Position numbers and translations under genes: made by a program. A DNA stretch of 12,724 nucleotides from positions 1-12,724 of the forward strand of contig JALUWZ010000078.1 of the NCBI GenBank assembly GCA_027019205.1. Direction: 5' to 3'. The DNA comes from Emcibacter sp. GTDB taxonomy: Bacteria; Pseudomonadota; Alphaproteobacteria; Sphingomonadales; Emcibacteraceae. The notes under the pieces were generated by a model. It saw nothing but the letters and a program-made list of their open reading frames with translations. It did no database searches and had not been told where the DNA came from. Positions 7,102 to 12,724 of this stretch are shown piece by piece; positions within the stretch are counted from its first letter, which is position 1; each line of letters begins with the position of its first letter.

Positions 7102-7926
7102 ATGAAAAAGACAGCCACTATAGGGGAAAATCTCCCGGATTTCGGGGCAAAGAGAATCGGCGCCGTCAACTGGCTCGGGGTCTGGACGCTTTATGTCAAG
7201 GAAGTGCGGCGGTTCCTGAAAGTCGTCGGGCAGACCGTGCTGTCGCCGGTGATTACCACGGCGCTGTTCATGACGATCTTTACCATCGCCCTTGGTGGCA
7301 GCCGGCGTTTCAGCGGCGATATCCCTTTCCCGCTGTTCCTTGCGCCGGGGCTTGTGGTGATGGCTATTCTGCAGAATGCCTTTGCCAATACGATTTCGAG
7401 CCTGATGACCTCCAAGATGCAGGGCAATATTGTTGACCTGCTGCTGGCACCGCTTGGCCCCGGGGAAATGACATTTGCCTTTACTCTTGCGGCGGTAACC
7501 CGGGCGGCACTGGTCGGGGTCTTTGTCATGCTGTCGATGTTTTTATTTGTCGACCTGCAATTCCCCCATGTCTGGGCGCTGTTATATTACGGATTTTCCG
7601 CCGCTGTCATGCTGGCTCTGCTCGGCCTGATGGCCGGGATATGGGCCGAAAAATGGGAACAGAGTGCCAGCATCACCAATTTTGTCATTGTCCCGTTATC
7701 CTTCCTGTCCGGCACCTTCTATTCCATTGACCGTCTGCCGGGGGTCTGGCATGACATCAGCATGCTGAACCCGTTTTTCTATCTGATTGACGGCTTTCGT
7801 TATGGTATTATCGGCCATGCTGACGGCAGTCTCCTTTCGGGGGCCATATATATTGCCGCGCTGAACATCATTGCCGGGTTTGTCTGCTACCGGATGTTTG
7901 CCAGCGGTTACAAGTTGCGCCCCTGA
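7102..7926 (+). CDS. ABC-2 type transporter permease
   Basis: A 274-residue inner-membrane permease of the ABC-2 family (the exporter type that includes YadH, NodJ and polysaccharide or drug exporters). After a cytoplasmic N-terminus (about 1-44), six hydrophobic segments are visible, roughly at 45-65, 76-97, 125-150, 155-178, 188-205 and 245-265. The cytoplasmic loop TSKMQGNIVDLLLAPLGPGEM (103-123) and LSFLSGTFYSIDRLP (209-223) are family signatures. No gene for the ATPase subunit is present in the window, so the partner must be encoded elsewhere. The Shine-Dalgarno is weak (CAGG about 8 bases upstream). It precedes argD on the same strand with a 54-base gap, but nothing ties it to arginine metabolism. 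The substrate is unknown. Confidence 0.9.
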   Translation: MKKTATIGENLPDFGAKRIGAVNWLGVWTLYVKEVRRFLKVVGQTVLSPVITTALFMTIFTIALGGSRRFSGDIPFPLFLAPGLVVMAILQNAFANTISSLMTSKMQGNIVDLLLAPLGPGEMTFAFTLAAVTRAALVGVFVMLSMFLFVDLQFPHVWALLYYGFSAAVMLALLGLMAGIWAEKWEQSASITNFVIVPLSFLSGTFYSIDRLPGVWHDISMLNPFFYLIDGFRYGIIGHADGSLLSGAIYIAALNIIAGFVCYRMFASGYKLRP

Positions 7927-7939
7927 ATAAATTGTTGTA

Positions 7940-7980
7940 TTGACAGACCCCGGTCAGAATTAAAGAGCAGGAATAGTGAA
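7940..7980 (+). promoter_or_regulatory. Candidate argD leader with TTGACA box and Shine-Dalgarno
   Basis: TTGACA (7940-7945) is an exact -35 consensus, but only weak AT-rich sequence (around 7960-7966) stands in for a -10, at short spacing. AGGA (7969-7972), eight bases before the TTG codon, supports the argD start. Arginine genes could also be reached by read-through from the ABC permease gene. Confidence 0.3.
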
Positions 7981-9237
7981 TTGGCAACCGAAATTAAAAA
8001 CAGCCGCGCAGACAATCAGGAAGAAAATATCATTCCGCCTGTCCTGCCGATCTATGCCCGGGCCGACCTTGCAATTGACAGGGGCGAAGGGGTATATGCC
8101 TATGACGAAGACGGCAAAGTCTATCTCGATTTTGGTTGCGGCATAGGTGTTAATAATCTGGGATTCTGTCACCCGGAACTGGTTCAGACGCTGACTGAAC
8201 AGGCCGGGAAAGTCTGGCATACCTCCAATATCTACCGGATACCCGGGCAGGAAAGACTGGCGCAGAGACTGGCAGAGAATAGTTTTGCCGATACGATGTT
8301 TTTCACCAATTCCGGGGCCGAGGCGGTCGAATGCGCCCTGAAAATGGCCCGGCGTTATCATTTCGAGAATGGCCAGCCCGAACGCACCCGCTTCATCACC
8401 TTCGAGGGCTGTTTTCATGGCCGGACGCTTGCCACCATCGCGGCCTCCGGACAGGAAAAACTGACTCACGGCTTTGGTCCCTTGATGGAAGGGTTCGACC
8501 ATGTGCCCTTTTACCGGGATATGAACAAGGTTGAGGCCGCCATTAGCCACAATACCGCCGCGATTCTGATTGAGCCGGTCCTTGGCGAAGGCGGTATCAA
8601 ACCGGTGTCGAGCGATAATATGCAGATCCTGCGGGAGCTATGCGACAAACACGGCATCCTGCTTATCCTTGATGAAATTCAATGCGGCATGGGCCGGACC
8701 GACCGGCTATTCGCCTATCAGCACAGCCCGATCAGCCCGGATATTCTCTGCGCCGCCAAGGGCATCGGTGCGGGCTTTCCCATGGGGGCCTGCCTTGCCA
8801 CTGAAAAAGTCGGACGCGCCATGCCCCCGGGCAGTCACGGCTCGACCTATGGCGGCAATCCCATGGCGATGGCGGTTGGCAACAAGGTACTGGATATAAT
8901 ACTGGCCGACGGGTTTTTCGATCATGTCGAGAAAATGTCCTACGCGCTCAGGAAAGGCCTGATGACATTGCGCAACAAATATCCGGATGTTATTGAGCTG
9001 GTGCGCGGTATCGGCCTGATGCTCGGCCTGAAGCTTGCGGTAGAGCCGCCGGTTTTTGTCGCAAAAGCCCTTGAACATGGCCTGTTAACTGTCGGGGCGG
9101 CGGATCATACCCTGCGCCTGCTGCCGCCGCTGATCATTGAGCAGGAACATATTGACGAGGCGCTTGAAAAGCTTGAAAAAACCTGCGCCGACATCAGGGA
9201 GGACATGCCGGAACCCCCGTCCGATGAAGACTCATGA
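7981..9237 (+). CDS. argD: Acetylornithine/succinyldiaminopimelate-type aminotransferase
   Basis: A PLP-dependent class III aminotransferase that makes N-acetylornithine from N-acetylglutamate semialdehyde; the same enzyme often serves lysine synthesis. It has 418 residues, near the usual 390-410. Seen: TNSGAEAVECALKMARRY (109-126), FEGCFHGRTLATIAASG (141-157), the PLP-ring aspartate D231 in LILDEIQCGMGRT, the Schiff-base lysine K260 in CAAKGIGAGFPMG, and GSTYGGNP near 290. The start is TTG with AGGA eight bases upstream; no in-frame ATG lies nearby. A short acidic tail (PEPPSDEDS) is extra. The stop overlaps the argF start by four bases, indicating translational coupling. The adjacent argF makes the arginine role secure; other class III aminotransferase roles are unlikely. 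Confidence 0.95.
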   Translation: MATEIKNSRADNQEENIIPPVLPIYARADLAIDRGEGVYAYDEDGKVYLDFGCGIGVNNLGFCHPELVQTLTEQAGKVWHTSNIYRIPGQERLAQRLAENSFADTMFFTNSGAEAVECALKMARRYHFENGQPERTRFITFEGCFHGRTLATIAASGQEKLTHGFGPLMEGFDHVPFYRDMNKVEAAISHNTAAILIEPVLGEGGIKPVSSDNMQILRELCDKHGILLILDEIQCGMGRTDRLFAYQHSPISPDILCAAKGIGAGFPMGACLATEKVGRAMPPGSHGSTYGGNPMAMAVGNKVLDIILADGFFDHVEKMSYALRKGLMTLRNKYPDVIELVRGIGLMLGLKLAVEPPVFVAKALEHGLLTVGAADHTLRLLPPLIIEQEHIDEALEKLEKTCADIREDMPEPPSDEDS

Positions 9238-10187
9238 GCAATTTCAATCTGAAAAAACCTTACCGGCATTTTCTTGACCTTGCCACCCTGACCAGAGGGG
9301 AGGCCCGGGATATTATTGACAAGGCCCGGGCGCTGAAAATCATTGCGACCGAAACAGGCCACGGCAAAGGATTTATCCATCCCGACCGTCCCCTTGCCGA
9401 CAAGAGTCTGGCGATGATATTTGAAAAGCCGTCCACCCGAACCCGGGTTTCCTTTGAAATGTCCATCCATCAGCTCGGCGGCAAGGCCATCGTCCTGCAG
9501 GGTAATGACATGCAGCTTGGTCGCGGGGAAACCGTGGCCGATACTGCCCATGTCCTGTCGGGCTTTGTCGATGCTGTGATGCTCCGGGCCGACAGCCATG
9601 ATTCGCTGCTTGACATGGCGGCCCATGCAACAGTCCCGGTGATTAACGCCCTGACCGATTATTCCCACCCCTGTCAGATCATGGCCGATGTCCTGACCTT
9701 TGAAGAATATCGCGGCCCGATCACGGGTAAAAAAATCGCCTGGTCCGGCGACGGCAATAATGTCGCCGTGTCGTGGATTCACGCCGCCGTCCTGTTTGAT
9801 TGCGAGCTGACGCTGGCCTGCCCGAAAGAATTCTGCCCGCCGACGCAGGTGATGGAATGGGCGGCAAATAATGGTGGCAAAGTCACCCTGACCCATGACC
9901 CGGCACAGGCTGTCGAGGGAGCTGATTGTATCATCACCGACACGTGGATTTCCATGGGCGATAGCGATATTGACGCGCGCATAGCTATCCTCGCCCCCTA
10001 TCAGGTCAACCGGAAATTAATGGACCTGAGCAACCGCGACAGCCTGTTCATGCACTGCCTGCCGGCCCACCGTGGCGAGGAAGTCACCGGCGAGGTGATT
10101 GACGGCCCGCGTTCGGTCATCTGGGACGAAGCCGAAAACCGCCTTCACGCCCAGAAAAGCATCCTGATATGGTGTTTCGGGAAATAA
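9234..10187 (+). CDS. argF: Ornithine carbamoyltransferase
   Basis: Joins carbamoyl phosphate to ornithine to give citrulline, in the cytoplasm. The 317 residues match the family length. Seen: the carbamoyl-phosphate loop KPSTRTR (65-71), DYSHPCQ (142-148), the ornithine-site DTWISMG (236-242) and FMHCLPAHRGEEV (272-284), whose Cys and the SMG motif are specific to ornithine rather than aspartate carbamoyltransferase. The start overlaps the argD stop (ATGA). The last 26 coding bases before the stop (10159-10184) occur again, identically, at 10503-10528. Downstream, where many relatives have hslO, there is only the patchwork of 10188-10532, and no clear terminator is seen. Confidence 0.97.
   Translation: MSNFNLKKPYRHFLDLATLTRGEARDIIDKARALKIIATETGHGKGFIHPDRPLADKSLAMIFEKPSTRTRVSFEMSIHQLGGKAIVLQGNDMQLGRGETVADTAHVLSGFVDAVMLRADSHDSLLDMAAHATVPVINALTDYSHPCQIMADVLTFEEYRGPITGKKIAWSGDGNNVAVSWIHAAVLFDCELTLACPKEFCPPTQVMEWAANNGGKVTLTHDPAQAVEGADCIITDTWISMGDSDIDARIAILAPYQVNRKLMDLSNRDSLFMHCLPAHRGEEVTGEVIDGPRSVIWDEAENRLHAQKSILIWCFGK
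10159..10184 (+). repeat. Direct repeat copy 1, within the argF 3' end
   Basis: The first copy of an exact 26-base direct repeat. It forms the final codons of argF (encoding SILIWCFGK in part). The second copy lies 344 bases downstream. Because this copy is part of an intact gene, it is the donor. Confidence 0.9.
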
Positions 10188-10197
10188 TGCTCCCTGA

Positions 10198-10243
10198 TTT
10201 TCAGCCATCCGGTGAAGACTTCTGATGCTGTCCACTCCTTGGC
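10198..10243 (-). pseudogene. Remnant of a nitroreductase 3' end
   Basis: This stretch aligns with 11287-11333, the last codons of the intact nitroreductase gene on the same strand, at 38 of 47 columns with a single one-base gap. On the minus strand it reads AKEWTASEVFTGWLK, against AKERPTSEAFTRWLE in the intact protein, so the reading frame and protein-level similarity are kept. Similarity fades upstream of this (beyond 10243). There is no stop at the homologous place. It is a fragment left just past the argF stop, older than the argF-tail repeat judging by its divergence. Confidence 0.7.
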
Positions 10244-10293
10244 AAATGGTCGCGGCCAAAGATATTATTAGAGGTTCTTGAGTATAATTTATT

Positions 10294-10409
10294 GTCATTG
10301 CCGCGTAGGCGGCAATCCAGAATCTTGAAAAATATATTATATTAATCAAGTTGTTATGAACCAGTCCACTGGCTGTTTTCTGGTTCCCCGGGTCAAGCCC
10401 GAGGATGAC
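10294..10409. repeat. Palindromic intergenic repeat element (about 116 bp)
   Basis: The ends are GTCAT (10294-10298) and ATGAC (10405-10409), followed inwards by TCCAG (10316-10320) and CTGG (10380-10383), so the whole unit is an imperfect palindrome. The left arm forms a perfect 8-bp hairpin, ATTGCCGC/GCGGCAAT with a GTAG loop (10297-10316). The right arm holds CGGG-TCAAG-CCCG (10389-10401). The middle is AT-rich, with a CTTGA/TCAAG pair (10324-10328, 10347-10351) and CCAGT-CC-ACTGG (10361-10372). The layout is that of non-coding palindromic repeats common in alphaproteobacterial intergenic regions; it encodes no protein. A core match lies at 1538-1555. Confidence 0.7.
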
Positions 10410-10427
10410 GAATGATAGGGAGTAGTA

Positions 10428-10511
10428 ATGGGAAAATATGGAGAAATTGCAATTTTAGCCGTCAGGAGTTTGAAGAAAAATAATGAACTCACCCCCCGAA
10501 GGGCATCCTGA
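10428..10511 (+). pseudogene. Truncated 5' end of an otherwise missing gene
   Basis: A good Shine-Dalgarno, GGGAG (10418-10422), is followed after five bases by an ATG and a 27-codon frame, MGKYGEIAILAVRSLKKNNE then LTPRRAS, ending in TGA at 10509-10511. The break comes where the argF-tail repeat begins (10503): the last codon and the stop lie in the repeat, not in the original gene. The N-terminus (MGKYGEIAI, then a Pro-Arg-Arg-Ala turn) reminds me of small uncharacterised DUF6979-type proteins, but this is a weak memory-based resemblance. Read as a gene fragment created by the rearrangement, not a functional peptide. Confidence 0.5.
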
Positions 10512-10528
10512 TATGGTGTTTCGGGAAA
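10503..10528 (+). repeat. Direct repeat copy 2, displaced argF 3' tail
   Basis: Twenty-six bases identical to 10159-10184, starting GCATCCTGATATGG. The stop codon of argF is not included: copy 1 continues TAATG, copy 2 continues CAGGC. Copy 2 lies four bases before the stop codon of the convergent dehydrogenase gene. The 14 bases before it also match argF at 10 positions, but these are readable as codons of the truncated frame, so this extension may be chance. The copy marks a recombination or insertion junction. Confidence 0.85.
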
Positions 10529-10532
10529 CAGG

Positions 10533-11267
10533 CTATATCCCCTTCAGGATGCCACCGTCACAGGCTATCGCCTGCCCGGTGATATAGGCGGCACGATCAG
10601 AGCAGAGAAAGGCGACAAGATCACCGACCTCTTCGGGACGGCCAAGGCGTTTTGCCGGAATTGTTGCGGCTATCCTGTCGAGGTCAAGGCCGATTCCGGT
10701 CATGCGGTCGGTCTTTATATAACCCGGCATCACCGCGTTTATGGTCACCCCGTCCCCGGCGACCTCGGCGGCAATACTGTTGATCAATCCGTGCAGCCCG
10801 GCCCGCAATGCGTTGGAATAAAGCAGATTGGCAATCGGCTCCCGGGCGGCAAAAGAGGTGATCACCACCACCCGGCCCCGGCCTTTTTCCCTCATCGGCG
10901 CGAGGAAGGCGTCCAGCATCTCAATCGTGAAATGAAACAGCTGATCTGCCGCCACGCGCCAGCCATCCGGGGTGGTCTCGGCAAAGGTCGCCGGGGCCGG
11001 GCCACCGCTATTGATCACCAGAATATCCGGATTGCCGATGGCGTCCCTTGTATCGTCAATACAGCCCAACACCCCGGCCCGCTGCGCGAGGTCGGCGATA
11101 ATCGGCACCGCATCAAGTTTTCGGGCGGCATCCGTGAGCGTGCTTTCGGTCCGGGCGGCGAGGACAAGCTTCGCCCCCTCACGGCCCAAAGCCTCTGCAC
11201 TGGCAAAGCCCAGCCCTTTTGATCCGCCGGTTATCAGCGCCGTGCGCCCGGTGATTGCCAAATCCAT
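10533..11267 (-). CDS. Short-chain dehydrogenase/reductase with atypical active site
   Basis: A 244-residue Rossmann-fold oxidoreductase of the SDR superfamily. Seen: the cofactor motif TGGSKGLG (13-20), AARTE after strand 2 (Arg39, suggesting NADPH), VINSGGP (84-90) in place of NNAG, ITS (136-138), and the C-terminal NAVMPGYIKT and YITGQAIACDGG. The usual YxxxK is not present: the segment reads LLYSNALRAG (148-157), with Ser151 and Arg155 at the positions of Tyr and Lys. This variant recurs in a BKR-like SDR subgroup, so the gene may still be functional. AAGGA lies upstream of the ATG. It is the last gene of the argE-nitroreductase-SDR unit, 15 bases after the nitroreductase stop. The substrate is unknown. 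Confidence 0.9.
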   Translation of the reverse strand: MDLAITGRTALITGGSKGLGFASAEALGREGAKLVLAARTESTLTDAARKLDAVPIIADLAQRAGVLGCIDDTRDAIGNPDILVINSGGPAPATFAETTPDGWRVAADQLFHFTIEMLDAFLAPMREKGRGRVVVITSFAAREPIANLLYSNALRAGLHGLINSIAAEVAGDGVTINAVMPGYIKTDRMTGIGLDLDRIAATIPAKRLGRPEEVGDLVAFLCSDRAAYITGQAIACDGGILKGI

Positions 11268-11282
11268 AAGATTATCCTTCCG

Positions 11283-11855
11283 TTAATTTTCCAGCCATCT
11301 GGTGAAAGCTTCCGATGTTGGCCGCTCTTTGGCTGAAGGCTCCTGGGCCGGGTGGCCGAGATAAATGAAGCCGACCAGTTCCGTTCCCGCCTCGAAGCCA
11401 AGAAAGTCAGCCGTTGCCGGGTCATAGGTCATGTCCCCGCTGCGCCATATGGCATTAAGGCCGAGCTCCGACGCGGCGAGCAGAATATTCTGACAGGCGG
11501 CAGCGACCGAGGCCACATCCTCCCTCATTATCGCCTGCGGAATCTGTGATTTTGCGGCGGCAGCAACAATAATCACCGGGGCGCGAAAGGCTTTTTGACG
11601 AATTCTGTCAAGATATTTGCGGTTCTTCGGGCTGTCCGGTTCATCCATGTCACGGGCCAGACGCCGGGCCATATAATCGCCGAGCCGCTCACGTCCCGCC
11701 CCACTGATCACCAGAAAGCGCCACGGATTGGTCCGCAGGTGAACCGGTGAGCAGACCGCCGCATCAAGAATTTGTTTGATCAGGGCGGGATCAATATCCT
11801 CCTCCGACATCATGGCGCCGCTGTTGCGGTTTTTTATCGCTTCAATCACTGACAT
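11283..11855 (-). CDS. Nitroreductase-family FMN oxidoreductase
   Basis: A 190-residue flavoprotein of the nitroreductase superfamily, usually an FMN homodimer that reduces nitro, quinone or related compounds with NAD(P)H. Seen: the N-terminal AIKNRNSGAMM (6-16), corresponding to the phosphate-binding R-S motif, SPVHLRTNPWRFLVI (36-50), and the C-terminal LGLNAIWRSGDM and VGFIYLGHPAQ. The length and the LRTNPWRF turn point to the short YdjA-like group. The start lies three bases after the argE stop and the stop lies 15 bases before the SDR start, so it is the middle gene of an operon. A decayed copy of its last codons lies at 10198-10243. Confidence 0.9.
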   Translation of the reverse strand: MSVIEAIKNRNSGAMMSEEDIDPALIKQILDAAVCSPVHLRTNPWRFLVISGAGRERLGDYMARRLARDMDEPDSPKNRKYLDRIRQKAFRAPVIIVAAAAKSQIPQAIMREDVASVAAACQNILLAASELGLNAIWRSGDMTYDPATADFLGFEAGTELVGFIYLGHPAQEPSAKERPTSEAFTRWLEN

Positions 11856-11858
11856 TAT

Positions 11859-12724
11859 TCATTCCGTTTTTTTAATCATAGCCAGCAGCCGGTCAAGAAA
11901 ATCATCACAGGACGCAAGCTGGCCAAGGTCAATATATTCATCGGGCTTGTGGGCCTGCAATATACTGCCCGGACCGCAGACCACGGTCGGCACCCCGCCG
12001 GTGGCCTGAAAAATTCCGGCCTCGGTCCCGTAGGACACCACGGACACGTCATTCTGGCCTGCAAGCGCCAGCACCAGCGTTTCCGCCGATGAGCCGGTTT
12101 CGGGCAGCAATGACGGCACATGGGACAATATATTGGTTTCCACCCGGGCATGTTCCTTTGACCGCTCGCGCATCGACGGCAGGATATGCCCGTCAACATA
12201 GCTGTTAAAGCGTGCCAGTACTTCTTCCTGATCGCCGCCCGGTAGCGGCCTGATATCCCATTCAAATTCACAGTATGACGGGGTGATATTGGCCGCAGTC
12301 CCGCCCTTGATCCGGCCCACATGGATCGTGGTATAGGGCGGATCAAAGCCGTCAACCAATGGTGTCCGCTGTCTCATTTCCTCGGCCAGATCATTAAGAA
12401 AACTGATCATATCCGCCGCATACATTACCGCATTAAGCCCCCGGTCAGTGCTGGAATGGGCCTCAAGGCCCTGGACCCGGGTCAGCAGATGGAATATGCC
12501 CTTGTGGGAATTGACCACCTTCATTTCTGTTGGCTCGCCGACGATACAGGCCCGGGGTTTTACCGTCATCCCGCGCACATGTTCCACCAGACTTTTCACC
12601 CCGGTGCAGCCGGTTTCCTCGTCATAGGAAAAAGCCAGATGCAGCGGTTCCGCAAGCTCCGCCCGGACAAATTTCGGCACCGCAGACAATACACAGGCAA
12701 TAAAGCCCTTCATATCCGATGTCC
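11859..12724 (-). CDS. argE: Acetylornithine deacetylase, M20 family; 5' end off the window
   Basis: Removes the acetyl group from N-acetylornithine to give ornithine; a dinuclear-zinc M20 peptidase. The frame is open through the right edge. The visible 287 residues begin TSDMKGF, the conserved metal-aspartate segment, so about 90-100 N-terminal residues are missing (family length about 380). Numbered from the Met of that segment: SYDEETGC (29-36) with catalytic/metal Glu32-Glu33, VGEPTEMKVVNSHKG (58-72), the dimerisation-domain EAHSS (84-88), GGTAANITP (137-145), YGTEAG (228-233) and the last metal ligand H255 in QAHKPDEY. The GEPT...HKG and GGTAANI patterns favour ArgE over DapE. It heads, as far as visible, the operon with the nitroreductase and SDR genes. 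DapE or a broader M20 amidase remains a minor alternative. Confidence 0.88.
   Translation of the reverse strand, partial: TSDMKGFIACVLSAVPKFVRAELAEPLHLAFSYDEETGCTGVKSLVEHVRGMTVKPRACIVGEPTEMKVVNSHKGIFHLLTRVQGLEAHSSTDRGLNAVMYAADMISFLNDLAEEMRQRTPLVDGFDPPYTTIHVGRIKGGTAANITPSYCEFEWDIRPLPGGDQEEVLARFNSYVDGHILPSMRERSKEHARVETNILSHVPSLLPETGSSAETLVLALAGQNDVSVVSYGTEAGIFQATGGVPTVVCGPGSILQAHKPDEYIDLGQLASCDDFLDRLLAMIKKTE

Noticed and set aside
9105..9896. 263-residue open frame on the minus strand
   Set aside because: Antisense to the argD/argF junction, both certain genes; its composition is that of a shadow frame.
10017..10349. 110-residue minus-strand frame covering the argF end and the gap
   Set aside because: It crosses the argF coding end and the palindromic repeat, and it is in a different frame from the nitroreductase remnant. 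No family resemblance.
10185..10502. A complete integrative element bounded by the argF-tail repeats
   Set aside because: Only about 318 bases lie between the copies, with no integrase or cargo gene. At most this is a remnant, so it is reported as a finding and not as a mobile element.
10502..10553. 10-bp inverted repeat GGCATCCTGA/TCAGGATGCC, considered as a terminator between the junction and the dehydrogenase gene
   Set aside because: The 32-base loop is long, there is no T-run, and one arm comes from the argF-tail copy while the other is dehydrogenase coding sequence, so the pairing is probably chance.
1..12724. CRISPR array, tRNA or rRNA gene, phage or transposase gene
   Set aside because: No regularly spaced repeats, no tRNA-like cloverleaf with a T-loop motif and no transposase or phage protein motifs were seen on reading both strands.

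Overview
The window reads as chromosomal DNA of an alphaproteobacterium. The best marker is a gcrA gene (6509-6955, minus), a cell-cycle regulator family essentially confined to that class, lying next to argD-argF. From memory, gcrA/argD/argF is a common alphaproteobacterial neighbourhood, often followed by hslO. Coding density is high, intergenic gaps are short and base composition is moderate to GC-rich. No tRNA, rRNA, CRISPR array, integrase or transposase gene was seen. The lineage below class cannot be fixed from this sequence.

Layout. Positions 1-1497 (minus) hold most of prfC (peptide chain release factor 3), running off the left edge, with a strong inverted repeat directly in front of its start. 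Positions 1589-2350 (minus) encode a membrane methyltransferase of the NnrU/ICMT/MddA type, divergent from an HxlR-type regulator (2478-3164, plus). Positions 3180-5845 (minus) are a two-gene operon of exported amidohydrolase-like proteins. The upstream one keeps its metal-ligand motifs; the downstream one has lost all of them. Divergent from that operon is an exported RidA-family protein (5955-6506, plus), which ends two bases from the convergent gcrA. Next come an ABC-2 permease (7102-7926, plus) and a translationally overlapping argD-argF pair (7981-10187, plus). At the right edge (10533-12724, minus) lies an operon of argE (partial), a nitroreductase and a short-chain dehydrogenase.

The only gap above 300 bases (10188-10532) is a patchwork. 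It holds a decayed copy of the nitroreductase 3' end, a palindromic repeat element of about 116 bp, the ribosome-binding site and first 26 or so codons of an otherwise missing gene, and an exact 26-bp copy of the argF 3' end abutting the dehydrogenase stop. It looks like a scar of rearrangement downstream of argF, where hslO often lies.

How the genes work together. argE, argD and argF supply three steps of arginine biosynthesis (N-acetylornithine deacetylation, acetylornithine transamination, ornithine carbamoylation). The amidohydrolase pair and RidA form a divergent, probably periplasmic set: a hydrolase, a candidate pseudoenzyme partner, and an enamine/imine deaminase-fold protein. Their joint function is unknown, and this is the most system-like part of the window. 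The remaining genes are ordinary housekeeping or accessory genes.
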